Source: Flavobacterium sp. HBTb2-11-1 (GTDB lineage: Bacteria > Bacteroidota > Bacteroidia > Flavobacteriales > Flavobacteriaceae). Taken from it: DNA of 64,000 nt. The notes under the pieces are model-generated. The model had not been told where the DNA came from. It ran no database searches and saw nothing but the letters and a program-made list of their open reading frames with translations. Shown in pieces: positions 15,302 through 24,097 of this stretch. Each line of letters opens with the position of its first letter. Positions within the stretch are counted from its first letter, which is position 1. The stretch lies in assembly GCF_009826975.1 (NCBI RefSeq), contig NZ_WUMO01000002.1, forward strand, positions 62,001-126,000, in the 5' to 3' direction. A program made the position numbers and the translations under genes.

Positions 15302-16252
15302 TTACTTTTTGATTAAGCCTAATTCTACTAAACGTTCGTATAAGAACTCTCCAGCTGTAATATCTTCGTATTTTTTTGGGTTTTCTTCATCAATGCAATT
15401 TTCAAGACAATCCAAACGCATATCGCTTACTGGGTGCATGAAAAACGGAATTGAATAACGTGAAGTTCCCCACAATTCTCTTGGCGGATTTACCACTTGG
15501 TGAATTGTAGATTTTAGTTTATTATTGGTGTGTCTAGACAACATATCACCAACGTTGATTACCAATTCGTCATCTTCAGCAATGGCATCAATCCAATCGC
15601 CGTTGTGGTTTTGAACCTGTAATCCTTTTCCTTGAGCTCCCATCAACAATGTAATCAAGTTGATATCACCGTGAGCCGCCGCACGAATGGCGTTTTCTGG
15701 CTCAGAAGTAATAGGAGGATAGTGGATTGGTCTTAAAATTGAGTTTCCTTCTTTTGCGTATTCATCAAAATAAAACTCATCTAAACCTAAATGTAAAGCC
15801 AAAGCTCTTAAAACATAAACACCCGTTTTTTCCAATTTTTGGTACGCTTCTTTACCAACCGCATTAAAACGAGGCAATTCGGTAACTTCAACATTGTCTG
15901 GGTATTCAGAAGCCCATCTTGAATCTTTGTCAACGTATTGGCCAAAATGCCAAAATTCTTTTAAATCTCCTTCTTTGCGTCCTTTAGCATGTTCTTTTCC
16001 AAAAGAAACATAACCTCTTTGTCCGCCGATTCCAGGAATTTCATATTTATGCTTAGTTTCTATTGGCAAGGCGAAGAAGTTTCTAATTTCGCCATAAAGT
16101 TCGTTTACCAATTGGTCATCAAGAAAATGACCTTTTAAGGCTACGAAGCCAATGTTTTCAAATGCACTGCCGATTTCATTTACAAATTTTTGTTTACGTT
16201 TCGGGTCGTCCGAAAGGAAATCACGTAAGTCTACACTAGGAATGTTTTGCAT
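15302..16252 (-). CDS. isopenicillin N synthase-like Fe(II)/2-oxoglutarate oxygenase
   Basis: This 316-residue protein has the N-terminal DIOX_N part (VDLRDFLSDDPKRKQKFVNEIGSAFENIGFVALKGH) and the double-stranded beta-helix core. The iron ligands are H and D of AAHGDINLITLL and H of STIHQVVNP, and the RYSIPFF Arg-Ser pair binds 2-oxoglutarate. Such enzymes hydroxylate or oxidise small molecules, and the substrate is not deducible. It is divergent from the branched-chain oxoacid dehydrogenase gene, and each has its own -7 box in the 189-bp spacer. Confidence 0.9.
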   Translation of the reverse strand: MQNIPSVDLRDFLSDDPKRKQKFVNEIGSAFENIGFVALKGHFLDDQLVNELYGEIRNFFALPIETKHKYEIPGIGGQRGYVSFGKEHAKGRKEGDLKEFWHFGQYVDKDSRWASEYPDNVEVTELPRFNAVGKEAYQKLEKTGVYVLRALALHLGLDEFYFDEYAKEGNSILRPIHYPPITSEPENAIRAAAHGDINLITLLMGAQGKGLQVQNHNGDWIDAIAEDDELVINVGDMLSRHTNNKLKSTIHQVVNPPRELWGTSRYSIPFFMHPVSDMRLDCLENCIDEENPKKYEDITAGEFLYERLVELGLIKK

Positions 16253-16305
16253 ACTTTACATTTTTTATTTTAAAGAAGAAAGGTGTCATAAGTACCTTTC
16301 GCTAA

Positions 16306-16313
16306 CAAAGGTA
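16306..16313 (-). promoter_or_regulatory. -7 box of the oxygenase gene
   Basis: On the minus strand TACCTTTG matches TAnnTTTG exactly. The predicted leader contains a 7-bp hairpin GAAAGGT/ACCTTTC (16299-16279) before the ATG at 16252. No clear -33 TTG is seen. Confidence 0.6.
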
Positions 16314-16409
16314 GATAATATTTTAGAAAATAATCTTAAGCTCAGGCATTAAAAGCAGATTTCTGATTAAAATTTTATTTTATAATCTAATAAAACACCC
16401 GCAATTTGT

Positions 16410-16417
16410 TATATTTG
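16410..16417 (+). promoter_or_regulatory. -7 box of the oxoacid dehydrogenase gene
   Basis: TATATTTG matches the consensus exactly, 25 bp before the ATG at 16442. A -33 TTG at the right distance is not present. Confidence 0.6.
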
Positions 16418-16441
16418 AAACACTAAAAAACAAAAAATTAC

Positions 16442-18418
16442 ATGATCTTTTACCGCCAAAACCTGACTGACGCGCAATTATTAGATTTATATAAAAAAAT
16501 ATTAAAACCACGACTGATCGAAGAAAAGATGCTTATCTTGATTCGACAAGGAAAAGTTTCCAAATGGTTTTCTGGAATAGGACAAGAAGCCATTGCTGTT
16601 GGGGTAACAGCTGTTTTAGATCCGTCTGAATATGTGCTTCCAATGCACCGAAATCTTGGTGTTTTTACTACTAGAGAGATTCCGCTTCACCGTCTATTCT
16701 CGCAATGGCAAGGAAAAGCAAACGGTTTTACAAAAGGCCGAGATAGAAGTTTTCACTTCGGAACGCAAGAATATAATATCATTGGAATGATTTCGCATTT
16801 GGGACCTCAGTTAGGAATTGCTGACGGAATCGCTCTTGCGAATAAACTTCAAGACAATAAAAAAATTACCGCTGTTTTTACCGGAGAAGGCGCTACAAGC
16901 GAAGGCGATTTCCACGAAGCTCTAAATATTGCAGCCGTTTGGAAACTGCCTGTAATGTTTGTTATTGAAAATAATGGTTACGGACTTTCAACGCCAACCA
17001 ACGAACAATATGCTTGTGAAAATCTTGCAGATAAAGGAATTGGTTACGGAATTGAAAGCTGGATTATTGACGGAAATAATATTGTCGAAATCTACAATAA
17101 ACTGTCTAAGTTAAAGAAAGAAATGCAAGAAGATCCGCGTCCGATTTTATTGGAGTTCAAAACCTTCAGAATGCGCGGTCATGAAGAGGCGAGTGGTACA
17201 AAATACGTTCCTCAGGATTTAATGGATCAATGGGAACTGAGAGATCCTGTTACCAATTACAGAAAATATTTGACCGAAAACGGAATTCTAACCGCTGAAT
17301 TAGACGAACAATTTCATGCCCAAATCAAACACGAAATTGATGAAAATTGGGCAGTTGCAAATGCTGAACCTGAAATTGAACCAACTTACAGTGGGGAATT
17401 AGATGATGTTTATGAAGAGTTTCAATATGAGGAATATAGTCCTAATTCTGAATCAGAAAATATTCGTTTTATAGATGCCATCAGAAATAGTTTAGAGCAG
17501 TCTATGTGGCGCCATAAAAACCTTGTGATTATGGGGCAGGATATTGCTGAATATGGCGGAGCTTTTAAAATTACAGAGGGTTTTGTTGATGCTTTTGGAA
17601 AAGACAGAATACGCAATACGCCAATTTGCGAAAGCGGCGTGATTTCAACCGGAATGGGGCTTTCTATAAATGGATATAAAGCGATTGTAGAAATGCAATT
17701 TGCCGATTTTGTTTCGTCTGGATTTAATCCGATTGTGAATCTTTTGGCTAAATCTCATTACCGCTGGGGCGAAAAAGCCGATGTTGTCGTTCGTATGCCT
17801 TGCGGTGGAGGAACTCAGGCTGGGCCATTTCACTCACAAACCAACGAAGCTTGGTTTACTAAAACGCCTGGTTTAAAAGTAGTTTATCCAGCATTTCCAT
17901 ACGATGCAAAGGGGCTTTTGAACACAGCAATTAACGACCCAAATCCTGTTTTATTCTTCGAACATAAATTATTATACCGCAGTATTTATCAAGATGTTCC
18001 GAAAGACTATTATACTATTCCTTTAGGTAAAGCCGCTTTGGTAAAAGAAGGAAAATCGGTAACGATTATTGCTTTTGGAGCAACTGTTCATTGGACTTTA
18101 GACACTTTATCGCAACATGCAGAAATTGATGCTGATGTAATTGATTTAAGAACTTTACAGCCTTTAGATACCGAAACTATTTTTGCTTCTATTAAGAAAA
18201 CAGGAAGAGCTATTATTTACCAAGAAGACACAATGTTTGGCGGAATCGCAAGTGATATTTTGGCTTTAATTATGGAAAACTGCTTCGAATATCTAGATGC
18301 TCCTGTAAAACGCGTAGCGAGTTTAGATTCTCCAATTCCGTTCACAAAAGCTTTAGAAGATCAGTTTTTACCGAAAAATAGATTTGAACAAGTTTTACTT
18401 GAGGTTCTAAGATACTAA
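16442..18418 (+). CDS. 2-oxoacid dehydrogenase E1, fused alpha and beta subunits (branched-chain type)
   Basis: This 658-residue protein joins an E1-alpha part (about 1-330, thiamine diphosphate motif GEGATSEGDFHEALNIAAVWKLPVMFVIENN) and an E1-beta part (about 345-658, FIDAIRNSLEQSM through VASLDSPIPFTKALEDQFLP). In two-subunit relatives these are separate chains. It catalyses oxidative decarboxylation of 2-oxo acids, probably those from Leu, Ile and Val, before transfer to E2 lipoate. E2 and E3 genes are not in the window. It would degrade the same carbon skeletons that the ilv/leu genes 20 kb away make. Confidence 0.92.
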   Translation: MIFYRQNLTDAQLLDLYKKILKPRLIEEKMLILIRQGKVSKWFSGIGQEAIAVGVTAVLDPSEYVLPMHRNLGVFTTREIPLHRLFSQWQGKANGFTKGRDRSFHFGTQEYNIIGMISHLGPQLGIADGIALANKLQDNKKITAVFTGEGATSEGDFHEALNIAAVWKLPVMFVIENNGYGLSTPTNEQYACENLADKGIGYGIESWIIDGNNIVEIYNKLSKLKKEMQEDPRPILLEFKTFRMRGHEEASGTKYVPQDLMDQWELRDPVTNYRKYLTENGILTAELDEQFHAQIKHEIDENWAVANAEPEIEPTYSGELDDVYEEFQYEEYSPNSESENIRFIDAIRNSLEQSMWRHKNLVIMGQDIAEYGGAFKITEGFVDAFGKDRIRNTPICESGVISTGMGLSINGYKAIVEMQFADFVSSGFNPIVNLLAKSHYRWGEKADVVVRMPCGGGTQAGPFHSQTNEAWFTKTPGLKVVYPAFPYDAKGLLNTAINDPNPVLFFEHKLLYRSIYQDVPKDYYTIPLGKAALVKEGKSVTIIAFGATVHWTLDTLSQHAEIDADVIDLRTLQPLDTETIFASIKKTGRAIIYQEDTMFGGIASDILALIMENCFEYLDAPVKRVASLDSPIPFTKALEDQFLPKNRFEQVLLEVLRY

Positions 18419-18432
18419 GTAGCTAAGACGCT

Positions 18433-18473
18433 AAGGTTCTGAGTCTAAAAAAAACTTAGTACCTTAGAACCTT
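18433..18473. repeat. CTAAG-family inverted repeat between convergent genes
   Basis: AAGGTTCT (18433-18440) and AGAACCTT (18466-18473) bracket a stretch rich in CTAAG and ACTTAG. It overlaps the end of the dehydrogenase gene on the minus strand. A related CTAAG-rich stretch occurs at 14755-14790. It may also terminate both genes. Confidence 0.5.
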
Positions 18474-19444
18474 TAAATAAGAACCACTAAACGTCTTCCA
18501 TCAGGAACTTCTGTATTCCACATTTTTTCTATATCTGATAAATTCACCGTTTCAATATTTACTTTTAGTATATTTTTTGAAGCCAAAAGAAACATTTCAG
18601 GCAGGATTTCAGAAAATAATAGCTTGACTTCTTCTTTTGACCAACTTCCTAATCCTGAACCTGATAACTGAAGATCGACACTTCGTAAAATCTGTGCAGA
18701 TAATTGAATGGTATCTCCAGAAATTGAGCCAACAGAAACATATCGGGTTTTATGCGTAAAATTTCCATTTCCTTTTAAAACCGAAAGAATTAGTTCTGCC
18801 GAATGTCCCCATAAATAATCTATTACAATATCTATTGGAGTATTTTTATGGATTTCTCTTAGCTGAGAAATAAAATATTCGTCGTCTTGTTTTAGGGAAA
18901 GAATTTCGTCGGCGCCCAATTCCAAAAGACTTTCAAGCGATTTTTCATTTCTTCCTGTAACAATAATGTTTTTAGCTCCATAATGCTTTGTAATTTGAAC
19001 AGCCATTTGTCCCGTAAAGCCAGTTGCTCCATTAATTAAAACCGTTTCTCCTGGTTTTATTCCCGCTCTAAAACGAAGTGCCATTGCCGAACCAGCGACT
19101 GCATTTGGCATTGCTGCGGCTGTTGCATCATCGATTCTGTCTGGCAAAGCCACCATTCGGTTTTTCTCAACAAGTGCTTTTTCGGCTATTGTTCCAGAGA
19201 TACCGCGAGCGTAAACTCTTGTTCCGTTTTCTAGAACTCCGATTCCGTCGCTTCCGACTATAAATCCGTTTTGATTTTCTTTTTCTGAAGAATAATGTTC
19301 TCCGCTCGCAATTCCTTTATCCAAATTGGTAATGGCTACGGCTTTTACCGAAACCAAAACTTCGTTTTCATTTGATGTAATTGGTTCTGGAAATTCTGAA
19401 TATTTTGGCAATTCGCCTTTTTTATAAACTACTGCTGCTTTCAT
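18473..19444 (-). CDS. medium-chain dehydrogenase/reductase, quinone oxidoreductase type
   Basis: This 323-residue protein has the MDR layout: an N-terminal GroES-like part (VLVSVKAVAITNLDKGIASG, GSDGIGVLENGTRVYA) and a nucleotide-binding domain with VLINGATGFTGQMAVQITKHYGAKNIIVTGRN. The Ala/Gly pattern favours NADPH, and no zinc ligands are seen, so a quinone or enoyl reductase of the zinc-independent branch is likely. It lies behind the Crp-family gene, and a 16-bp palindrome in front of its -7 box suggests direct control by that regulator. Confidence 0.88.
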   Translation of the reverse strand: MKAAVVYKKGELPKYSEFPEPITSNENEVLVSVKAVAITNLDKGIASGEHYSSEKENQNGFIVGSDGIGVLENGTRVYARGISGTIAEKALVEKNRMVALPDRIDDATAAAMPNAVAGSAMALRFRAGIKPGETVLINGATGFTGQMAVQITKHYGAKNIIVTGRNEKSLESLLELGADEILSLKQDDEYFISQLREIHKNTPIDIVIDYLWGHSAELILSVLKGNGNFTHKTRYVSVGSISGDTIQLSAQILRSVDLQLSGSGLGSWSKEEVKLLFSEILPEMFLLASKNILKVNIETVNLSDIEKMWNTEVPDGRRLVVLI

Positions 19445-19464
19445 AATTATTTAATTTTATGAAG

Positions 19465-19509
19465 CAAAATTATAAAGTCGTATATGGGCAAACGATAACA
19501 TTTGTTATC
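19465..19509 (-). promoter_or_regulatory. Crp/Fnr-type operator and -7 box of the MDR gene
   Basis: GATAACATTTGTTATC (19494-19509) has 7-bp inverted arms around TT. On the minus strand TAATTTTG (19472-19465) follows, and the palindrome centre is 30.5 bp before its A. That is the same distance as at the two operators near 2.5 and 3.1 kb, although the sequence differs. Confidence 0.75.
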
Positions 19510-19569
19510 AAATTTTTCTTTAAACCATATAAGTTATATAAGTCAATTTAAGCTTGACTTAAAAGTCAA

Positions 19570-20145
19570 TTATTCTTTACTTAATAGTTTACTTTTTAGT
19601 CTGCTTAGATGCACAGTCGTTATCCCCAAATAAGAAGCGATATAATGCTGCGGAACACGCATTATGATCTGAGGCCTTTCTTTAATTAAATTAGTATATC
19701 GTTCTACAGGAGAATTTTTTATGAACGAAACAAAATATTTCATATAATCAAAAGTACGCTCAAAAAGCATATTAATTAGACTATCCCTTAATTCTGGAAT
19801 TTCTTTGATTTCTTCGAGAATTTTATCCAGATCATTTTTATGAATCCACCATAAAACTGAAGGTTCAATCGTTTCTATGTTTGTTGGACTTGGAAGTTTC
19901 TTCATAAAACTTTCGATTGAAGCAACACTCTGATTTTCAAAGAAGAATTGCGTAGTAAGATCCTTTCCATTATTGTTAAACCAAACCCGAATACAACCCT
20001 TTTCAATCATATAAAGCTTTTTTGAAACTTCACCTTCTTCTAAAAGAGTTGTTTTTGCAGGAACTTCCATCCGATTGAAATAACCAATGTATTCGTTCCA
20101 TTTTTCATCGGTTAAAGGGAATTTATTTCGGAATTGGTTGAACAT
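19570..20145 (-). CDS. Crp/Fnr-family transcriptional regulator
   Basis: This 191-residue protein has a cNMP-like beta roll (about 10-115, with VPAKTTLLEEGEVSKKLYMIEKGCIRVWF) and a C-terminal helix-turn-helix in HYIASYLGITTVHLSRLKSKL. It is related in layout to the regulator at 2.5 kb, sharing ASYLGIT in the recognition region. The MDR gene follows 125 bp downstream, behind a palindrome placed as for a class II activator, which makes that gene its likely target. The effector is unknown. Confidence 0.9.
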   Translation of the reverse strand: MFNQFRNKFPLTDEKWNEYIGYFNRMEVPAKTTLLEEGEVSKKLYMIEKGCIRVWFNNNGKDLTTQFFFENQSVASIESFMKKLPSPTNIETIEPSVLWWIHKNDLDKILEEIKEIPELRDSLINMLFERTFDYMKYFVSFIKNSPVERYTNLIKERPQIIMRVPQHYIASYLGITTVHLSRLKSKLLSKE

Positions 20146-20173
20146 TGATTTATTCTAAAATTTAATATTGTTT

Positions 20174-20641
20174 TTAATCAGAACTATATCCTGCTCCAGT
20201 TGCTAAAATATGAAAGATTATAAGATTTAAAAACTCTAGGTTTTCATCATTTATATTTAAAAGTATCTTTGGATTTGAAACCCAATTTTTCTGTTTTAAC
20301 TGAGAAACCCTAATTTCTTTAAAATAATAGGAAAAATTTCCGTTAATAGCAATAAAATAACCTTGCTTTGTATATAACCTCTCGTTAGTATCAAAAACTA
20401 TTCTCGTATCTGTTATTTCTACTATATTCTCCTTAACTAATTCGTTCTGGAATAAAATCTTATAATGAGAATTTATGAGAGTCATTTTATATTCTACCTC
20501 TAAAAGCAAAATGTTGTCATGATTGTAAATTTTTGTAATCCTGTTTGCCCAGTTGAATTTTACCTTAGAGTAAAACGACAGCTCATTATTTTTATAAACA
20601 TATAAACTCCGTTTTTTATCTTGAAGAATTTCTATTTCCAT
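20174..20641 (-). CDS. hypothetical protein
   Basis: The 155-residue protein beginning MEIEILQDKKRSLYVYKNNE has no family I recognise. It is rich in beta-strand-like alternations (LLLEVEYKMTLINSHYKILF, YFIAINGNFSYYFKEIRVSQL) and ends in a hydrophobic segment LEFLNLIIFHILATGAGYSSD. The start is taken as the ATG at 20641; a GTG at 20650 overlapping the upstream stop codon (GTGA) would add three residues. It forms a pair with the upstream gene and may be co-transcribed with the Crp-family gene 28 bp downstream. Confidence 0.65.
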   Translation of the reverse strand: MEIEILQDKKRSLYVYKNNELSFYSKVKFNWANRITKIYNHDNILLLEVEYKMTLINSHYKILFQNELVKENIVEITDTRIVFDTNERLYTKQGYFIAINGNFSYYFKEIRVSQLKQKNWVSNPKILLNINDENLEFLNLIIFHILATGAGYSSD

Positions 20642-20646
20642 TAAAA

Positions 20647-21054
20647 TCACTTAGAATCAGACTCCACTTCAAACAATTGCACCTGATTTTTCAATCGGTC
20701 AATTAATAAATTCATCATACGTTTATTTAAGTCAGAAGAATTTTGAATATAAGTATTGTATTCGTCAACTGTAAAAAGCGCCATTACAATTCCTTTTAAC
20801 GAATTTCTGAATTTAATGTCTTTTTGAATAGAATTTTCGATGGTCTGAAGTTTCTTTTCAACTGAATAAGAATAAAAATCAGGTTTGTTTTTGTTTACAT
20901 AATTGATAAAAACGGCTATAAATAGATCGTTTTGAAGTTTTAAAATAGGTCTGATGGTCTGGTTTTGAAAGATCTCATCTGCTGAAGATTGAGCACTTAC
21001 GGTTCCTAAAGTTTTGCCTCTGAATTCTTTTAAAAAAGTGTCTCTATCTTCCAT
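20647..21054 (-). CDS. conserved hypothetical protein
   Basis: This 135-residue, predominantly helical protein has blocks that look conserved, such as FQNQTIRPILKLQNDLFIAVFINYVNK, IQKDIKFRNSLKGIVMALFTVDEY and LNKRMMNLLIDRLKNQVQLFE. I see no VOC, signal or membrane features. It is the first gene of a pair with the hypothetical gene at 20174-20641. It is divergent from the lipoprotein gene at 21137. The function is unknown. Confidence 0.72.
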   Translation of the reverse strand: MEDRDTFLKEFRGKTLGTVSAQSSADEIFQNQTIRPILKLQNDLFIAVFINYVNKNKPDFYSYSVEKKLQTIENSIQKDIKFRNSLKGIVMALFTVDEYNTYIQNSSDLNKRMMNLLIDRLKNQVQLFEVESDSK

Positions 21055-21110
21055 GGGGTTTTGTTTTTAGTTTTCTTTAAAGTTAAAGAAATAATCCCAC
21101 AGTAAAAACC

Positions 21111-21118
21111 TATTTTTG
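21111..21118 (+). promoter_or_regulatory. -7 box of the lipoprotein gene
   Basis: TATTTTTG matches TAnnTTTG exactly, 18 bp before the ATG at 21137. I do not see a -33 TTG at the usual distance. Confidence 0.5.
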
Positions 21119-21136
21119 TTTTTCTAAAAATAAATT

Positions 21137-21556
21137 ATGCGATTATTTCTGTTTCTCTGCTTATTACTAGCTTCTTGCAATTCTAAAGAAGATAAAGAAA
21201 AATACAATCACCAATTATATCGTGCTGTAAACAATAAAGACACGGCTGTTTTAGACATTCACATCAATAATAAACGTTTTTACGGACGCTACGAAATTTC
21301 GCATTACGGAACAGGAAAAGATTCTGGCGATGTGAGAGGTGACTTAAGAGGCGATACGCTGAGAGGCGATTTCCATTATATTTCTTTTGGTGGCGGATGG
21401 AAAAGAGTTCCTTTGGCACTTTTAAAGAAAGACGAAAAACTTTATTTAGGAAAAGGAGTAATCGGAACGTATTTCAATCTTCCGTGTTATGTTCCAGAAG
21501 TTCCTATTGAGTATAATAATCCTGAATTTCTTTTCGAAAGGATAGAAGAGAAGTGA
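21137..21556 (+). CDS. small lipoprotein of unknown function
   Basis: This 139-residue protein has a short signal MRLFLFLCLLLASC with a lipobox (LASC, Cys 14). The mature part alternates beta-strand-like segments with charged turns: VLDIHINNKRFYGRYEISHYG, GDVRGDLRGDTLRGDFHYISFGGGWKRVPLALL. The GDVRGDLRGDTLRGDF stretch is a small internal repeat of the motif RGD. No family is recognised. It is likely exposed in the periplasm or on the outer membrane. Confidence 0.75.
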   Translation: MRLFLFLCLLLASCNSKEDKEKYNHQLYRAVNNKDTAVLDIHINNKRFYGRYEISHYGTGKDSGDVRGDLRGDTLRGDFHYISFGGGWKRVPLALLKKDEKLYLGKGVIGTYFNLPCYVPEVPIEYNNPEFLFERIEEK

Positions 21557-21609
21557 ATGTTACAAAATTCCAAATTTTAAAATTCCAAATTCCAAACGTG
21601 AATTACTTT

Positions 21610-21767
21610 GTGTATTTTACCGCAATCCCGATAGCTATCGGGAGCAAGGTTTTTTGATATGCTAAATCTTCTAAAAACGCAAAGTTCGCAAAGCTTTGTG
21701 TAAAAACTTTGCGAACCTTGCGTTCCCGATAGCTATCGGGATTGCGCTCTTTGCGGTAAAAATACAC
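21610..21767. repeat. composite inverted repeat with nested palindromes
   Basis: The outer arms GTGTATTTTACCGCAA and TTGCGGTAAAAATACAC nearly match. Inside lie two copies of CCCGATAGCTATCGGG (21627-21642 and 21725-21740) and an inner AACGCAAAGTTCGCAAAG / CTTTGCGAACCTTGCGTT pair. It therefore combines two repeat families that also occur separately elsewhere in the window (CCCGATAG at 39672 and 51049, CGCAAAG at 57121). It follows the lipoprotein gene and may act as a terminator; it has no coding potential. Confidence 0.75.
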
Positions 21768-21808
21768 GCAATCTATTTCAACTTGAAACCTGAAACTTGA
21801 AACAAAAT

Positions 21809-23056
21809 CTAACTTAAAGTAGAAGGCAATTCAAAAATTTCAAGATCAAAATATCTTACTGACGCCATTACGTGGTCGAAAATATCGGCCATAATATATT
21901 CATAATTTGCCCAGCGCTTGTCACTTGAAAATACGTAAATCTCCAACGGAACTCCATGTGCCGTCGATTGCAACTGTCGGCATATGATGTGCATATTTTT
22001 ATTTAATCCGGGATGATCAGTCAAATATTGAATGATGTATTTTCTAAACAATCCTAAATTGGTCATGTTTCGGCCATTTAGCGAAAGCGTTTTATCAATT
22101 CCTCTAAGATCATTGTATCGGTCAATTTCCGCTTGACGGCTATCAATATAAGAAGTGATGAGCTGTACTTTTCGCAATTGACGCAAATCTTCATCATTTA
22201 AAAAACGAATGGTGCTGCTTTTAATCAAAATATGTCTTTTGATGCGTCTCCCTTCAGATTTCTGCATTCCGCGCCAGTTCTGAAAAGAATCTGAACTTAA
22301 AGCATAGGTTGGAATTGTGGTTATGGTGTTATCAAAATTTCGAACTTTTACAGTTGTCAAATTGATTTCGATAACATCTCCGTCAGCTCCAAATTTATCC
22401 ATTGTAATCCAGTCGCCAATACGAACCATATCATTTATGGCAACCTGAACACTAGAAACAAATCCAAGAATCGTATCTCTGAAAATCAAGATGATAATTG
22501 CCGAAAGTGTTCCTAGAATAGTTAAAAGTTCTCCTTTCTTAATTCCGAATAAAGTCGAAATAATCATGGCAACTCCAAAAATCCAAAGCACGATCATAAT
22601 AACCTGAACAAAGCTGTCAATTGGTTTATCGCTGTATTCTGGTTTTTGTTTTAAATAATCACGTAACGAATTAAAAACAGTTCTAACAATCCATAATCCG
22701 AGTAATACAATATAGATGCCGACTATTTTTCCAAACATGGATTCCCAATATTCGTATTTATCCAGAATAACGGGAACGGCTTTGTAAATAAAGAAAAACG
22801 GAATTAAATAAGCGGTATATCTAGTGGTTTTATTTTGAATTAAATAATCGTCAAATTTAGTTTTAGTTCGCTGAGCGAAAATAGCGGTCAAAGTGACTAA
22901 AATAAATTTGGCGGCGTAATAAATTACATAAGCAAGTGCTATTAAAATAGCGATGTTAAAGATCAAGCTGGTATAAGACGCCACGTTGCGGCTCATTCCC
23001 CAATCTCTAAAAACAGGATATAAAAAATTAAATATTTTCTCCAAAAACTTATGCAT
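21809..23056 (-). CDS. mechanosensitive ion channel, MscS family
   Basis: This 415-residue protein has about five membrane segments between residues 25 and 205. It then has the MscS core: GFVSSVQVAINDMVRIGDWITMDKFGADGDVIEINLTTVKVRNFDNTITTIPTYALSSDSFQNW, the beta-domain below the pore. A soluble C-terminal part follows (about 270-415). It resembles the YbdG-type branch in length. It would release solutes under hypo-osmotic shock. Its first 8 bp overlap the end of the DUF3817 gene upstream. Confidence 0.92.
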   Translation of the reverse strand: MHKFLEKIFNFLYPVFRDWGMSRNVASYTSLIFNIAILIALAYVIYYAAKFILVTLTAIFAQRTKTKFDDYLIQNKTTRYTAYLIPFFFIYKAVPVILDKYEYWESMFGKIVGIYIVLLGLWIVRTVFNSLRDYLKQKPEYSDKPIDSFVQVIMIVLWIFGVAMIISTLFGIKKGELLTILGTLSAIIILIFRDTILGFVSSVQVAINDMVRIGDWITMDKFGADGDVIEINLTTVKVRNFDNTITTIPTYALSSDSFQNWRGMQKSEGRRIKRHILIKSSTIRFLNDEDLRQLRKVQLITSYIDSRQAEIDRYNDLRGIDKTLSLNGRNMTNLGLFRKYIIQYLTDHPGLNKNMHIICRQLQSTAHGVPLEIYVFSSDKRWANYEYIMADIFDHVMASVRYFDLEIFELPSTLS

Positions 23057-23342
23057 TTGCTTTAGTTTCTAAATATTTTTTCTCAATGTAAAAAGTTCCA
23101 AGCGGAATAAGAGAAGCCACTAAAATGATTGCAAAAGTTTTTAAATCCCAATTCATTGATTTTTTCAATAAAAAGGCTAAAAGAATGTATCCGATAAATA
23201 AAACACCGTGTGTCATTCCTAACGGACGTAATAATGTATGGTAAAGTTCAGGATTATTGTTTTTGATAATTAACATATTAGCAAATAATACTAAATAAGA
23301 GATTCCCTCTAAAATGGCAGTAACTTTGAAAATCTTGAGCAT
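23049..23342 (-). CDS. DUF3817 membrane protein
   Basis: This 97-residue protein has three hydrophobic segments (FKVTAILEGISYLVLFANMLI, GVLFIGYILLAFLLKK, FAIILVASLIPLGTFYIEKKYL) and the DUF3817 arrangement EGISYLVL, RPLGMTHGVLFIGY, SLIPLGTFYIEK. The function is unknown. It overlaps the start of the MscS gene by 8 bp, so the two are translated from one message; a link with membrane tension or osmotic balance is only contextual. Confidence 0.88.
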   Translation of the reverse strand: MLKIFKVTAILEGISYLVLFANMLIIKNNNPELYHTLLRPLGMTHGVLFIGYILLAFLLKKSMNWDLKTFAIILVASLIPLGTFYIEKKYLETKANA

Positions 23343-23369
23343 GTATATATTTTTTAAGTTTTATGCCAG

Positions 23370-23377
23370 CAAAATTA
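23370..23377 (-). promoter_or_regulatory. -7 box of the DUF3817-MscS operon
   Basis: On the minus strand TAATTTTG matches TAnnTTTG exactly, 27 bp before the ATG at 23342. Confidence 0.55.
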
Positions 23378-23482
23378 AGGATTCTGGATTGATTTTAGAA
23401 TTTAAAACTCACAAATTAAATCAATCCGATGGGCTGAAAATTGGAATTTGGAATTTAAAATTTTGAAAATTATCTTTACTCT

Positions 23483-24016
23483 ATGAGTAAAAGAGATTTA
23501 AAAAAATATTTAGGCGAATTATCAAAAGAGCAGTTGGAAGAACAATTGATAGAATTGTACGAGAAATTTGCTCCCGTAAAAGTGTATTATGACTTTGTTT
23601 TTAACCCGAAAGAAGACAAATTGCTTCAGGAGGCAAAAGTCAAAATCTCGCACGAATATTTCCCAATCAAAAAACCTGGAGCAAAATGGCGTCCGAAAGC
23701 CAAAATGAGAAGATCTGTTGCTCAAAAATTAATTAAACATTTTATTATGTTGGGCGTAGACTCGTATATAGTGGCTGACATTATGCTTTATAATATTGAA
23801 ATTGCGCAAACGTTTTCTTCGCAGAATTTCGTCAAACAGGAATTATTTTACAAAAGCATCTTTAATTCTTTTGAGCAGGCGGTAAATTATATTGTTTCAA
23901 ACGGAATTTTTACTGATTTTAAATTGCGAATTAATGCTATTTTGGAGGAAACTTTAAATCAAAAATGGAAAAATAGATACGATTTTGAGGCAATTTTAGA
24001 GAAAATCGACTACTAG
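23483..24016 (+). CDS. DUF6155 family protein
   Basis: This 177-residue protein starts MSKRDLKKYLGELSKEQLEEQLIELYEKFAPVKVYYDFVFNPKEDKLLQEAKVKI, the typical opening of DUF6155. It continues with a basic stretch around 60-80 (KKPGAKWRPKAKMRRSVAQKLIKHF) and a helical C-terminal half. The function is unknown; the basic central part could contact nucleic acid, but nothing demonstrates it. It is a single gene upstream of a DEAH-type helicase on the same strand, 109 bp apart. Confidence 0.82.
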   Translation: MSKRDLKKYLGELSKEQLEEQLIELYEKFAPVKVYYDFVFNPKEDKLLQEAKVKISHEYFPIKKPGAKWRPKAKMRRSVAQKLIKHFIMLGVDSYIVADIMLYNIEIAQTFSSQNFVKQELFYKSIFNSFEQAVNYIVSNGIFTDFKLRINAILEETLNQKWKNRYDFEAILEKIDY

Positions 24017-24097
24017 AACCCTTTCTCATATAAAATCTTTATTCAAAAAAAATATTTATTTTACGTTAAAAGAGGATGAATAACTGTTTTTTCGATG

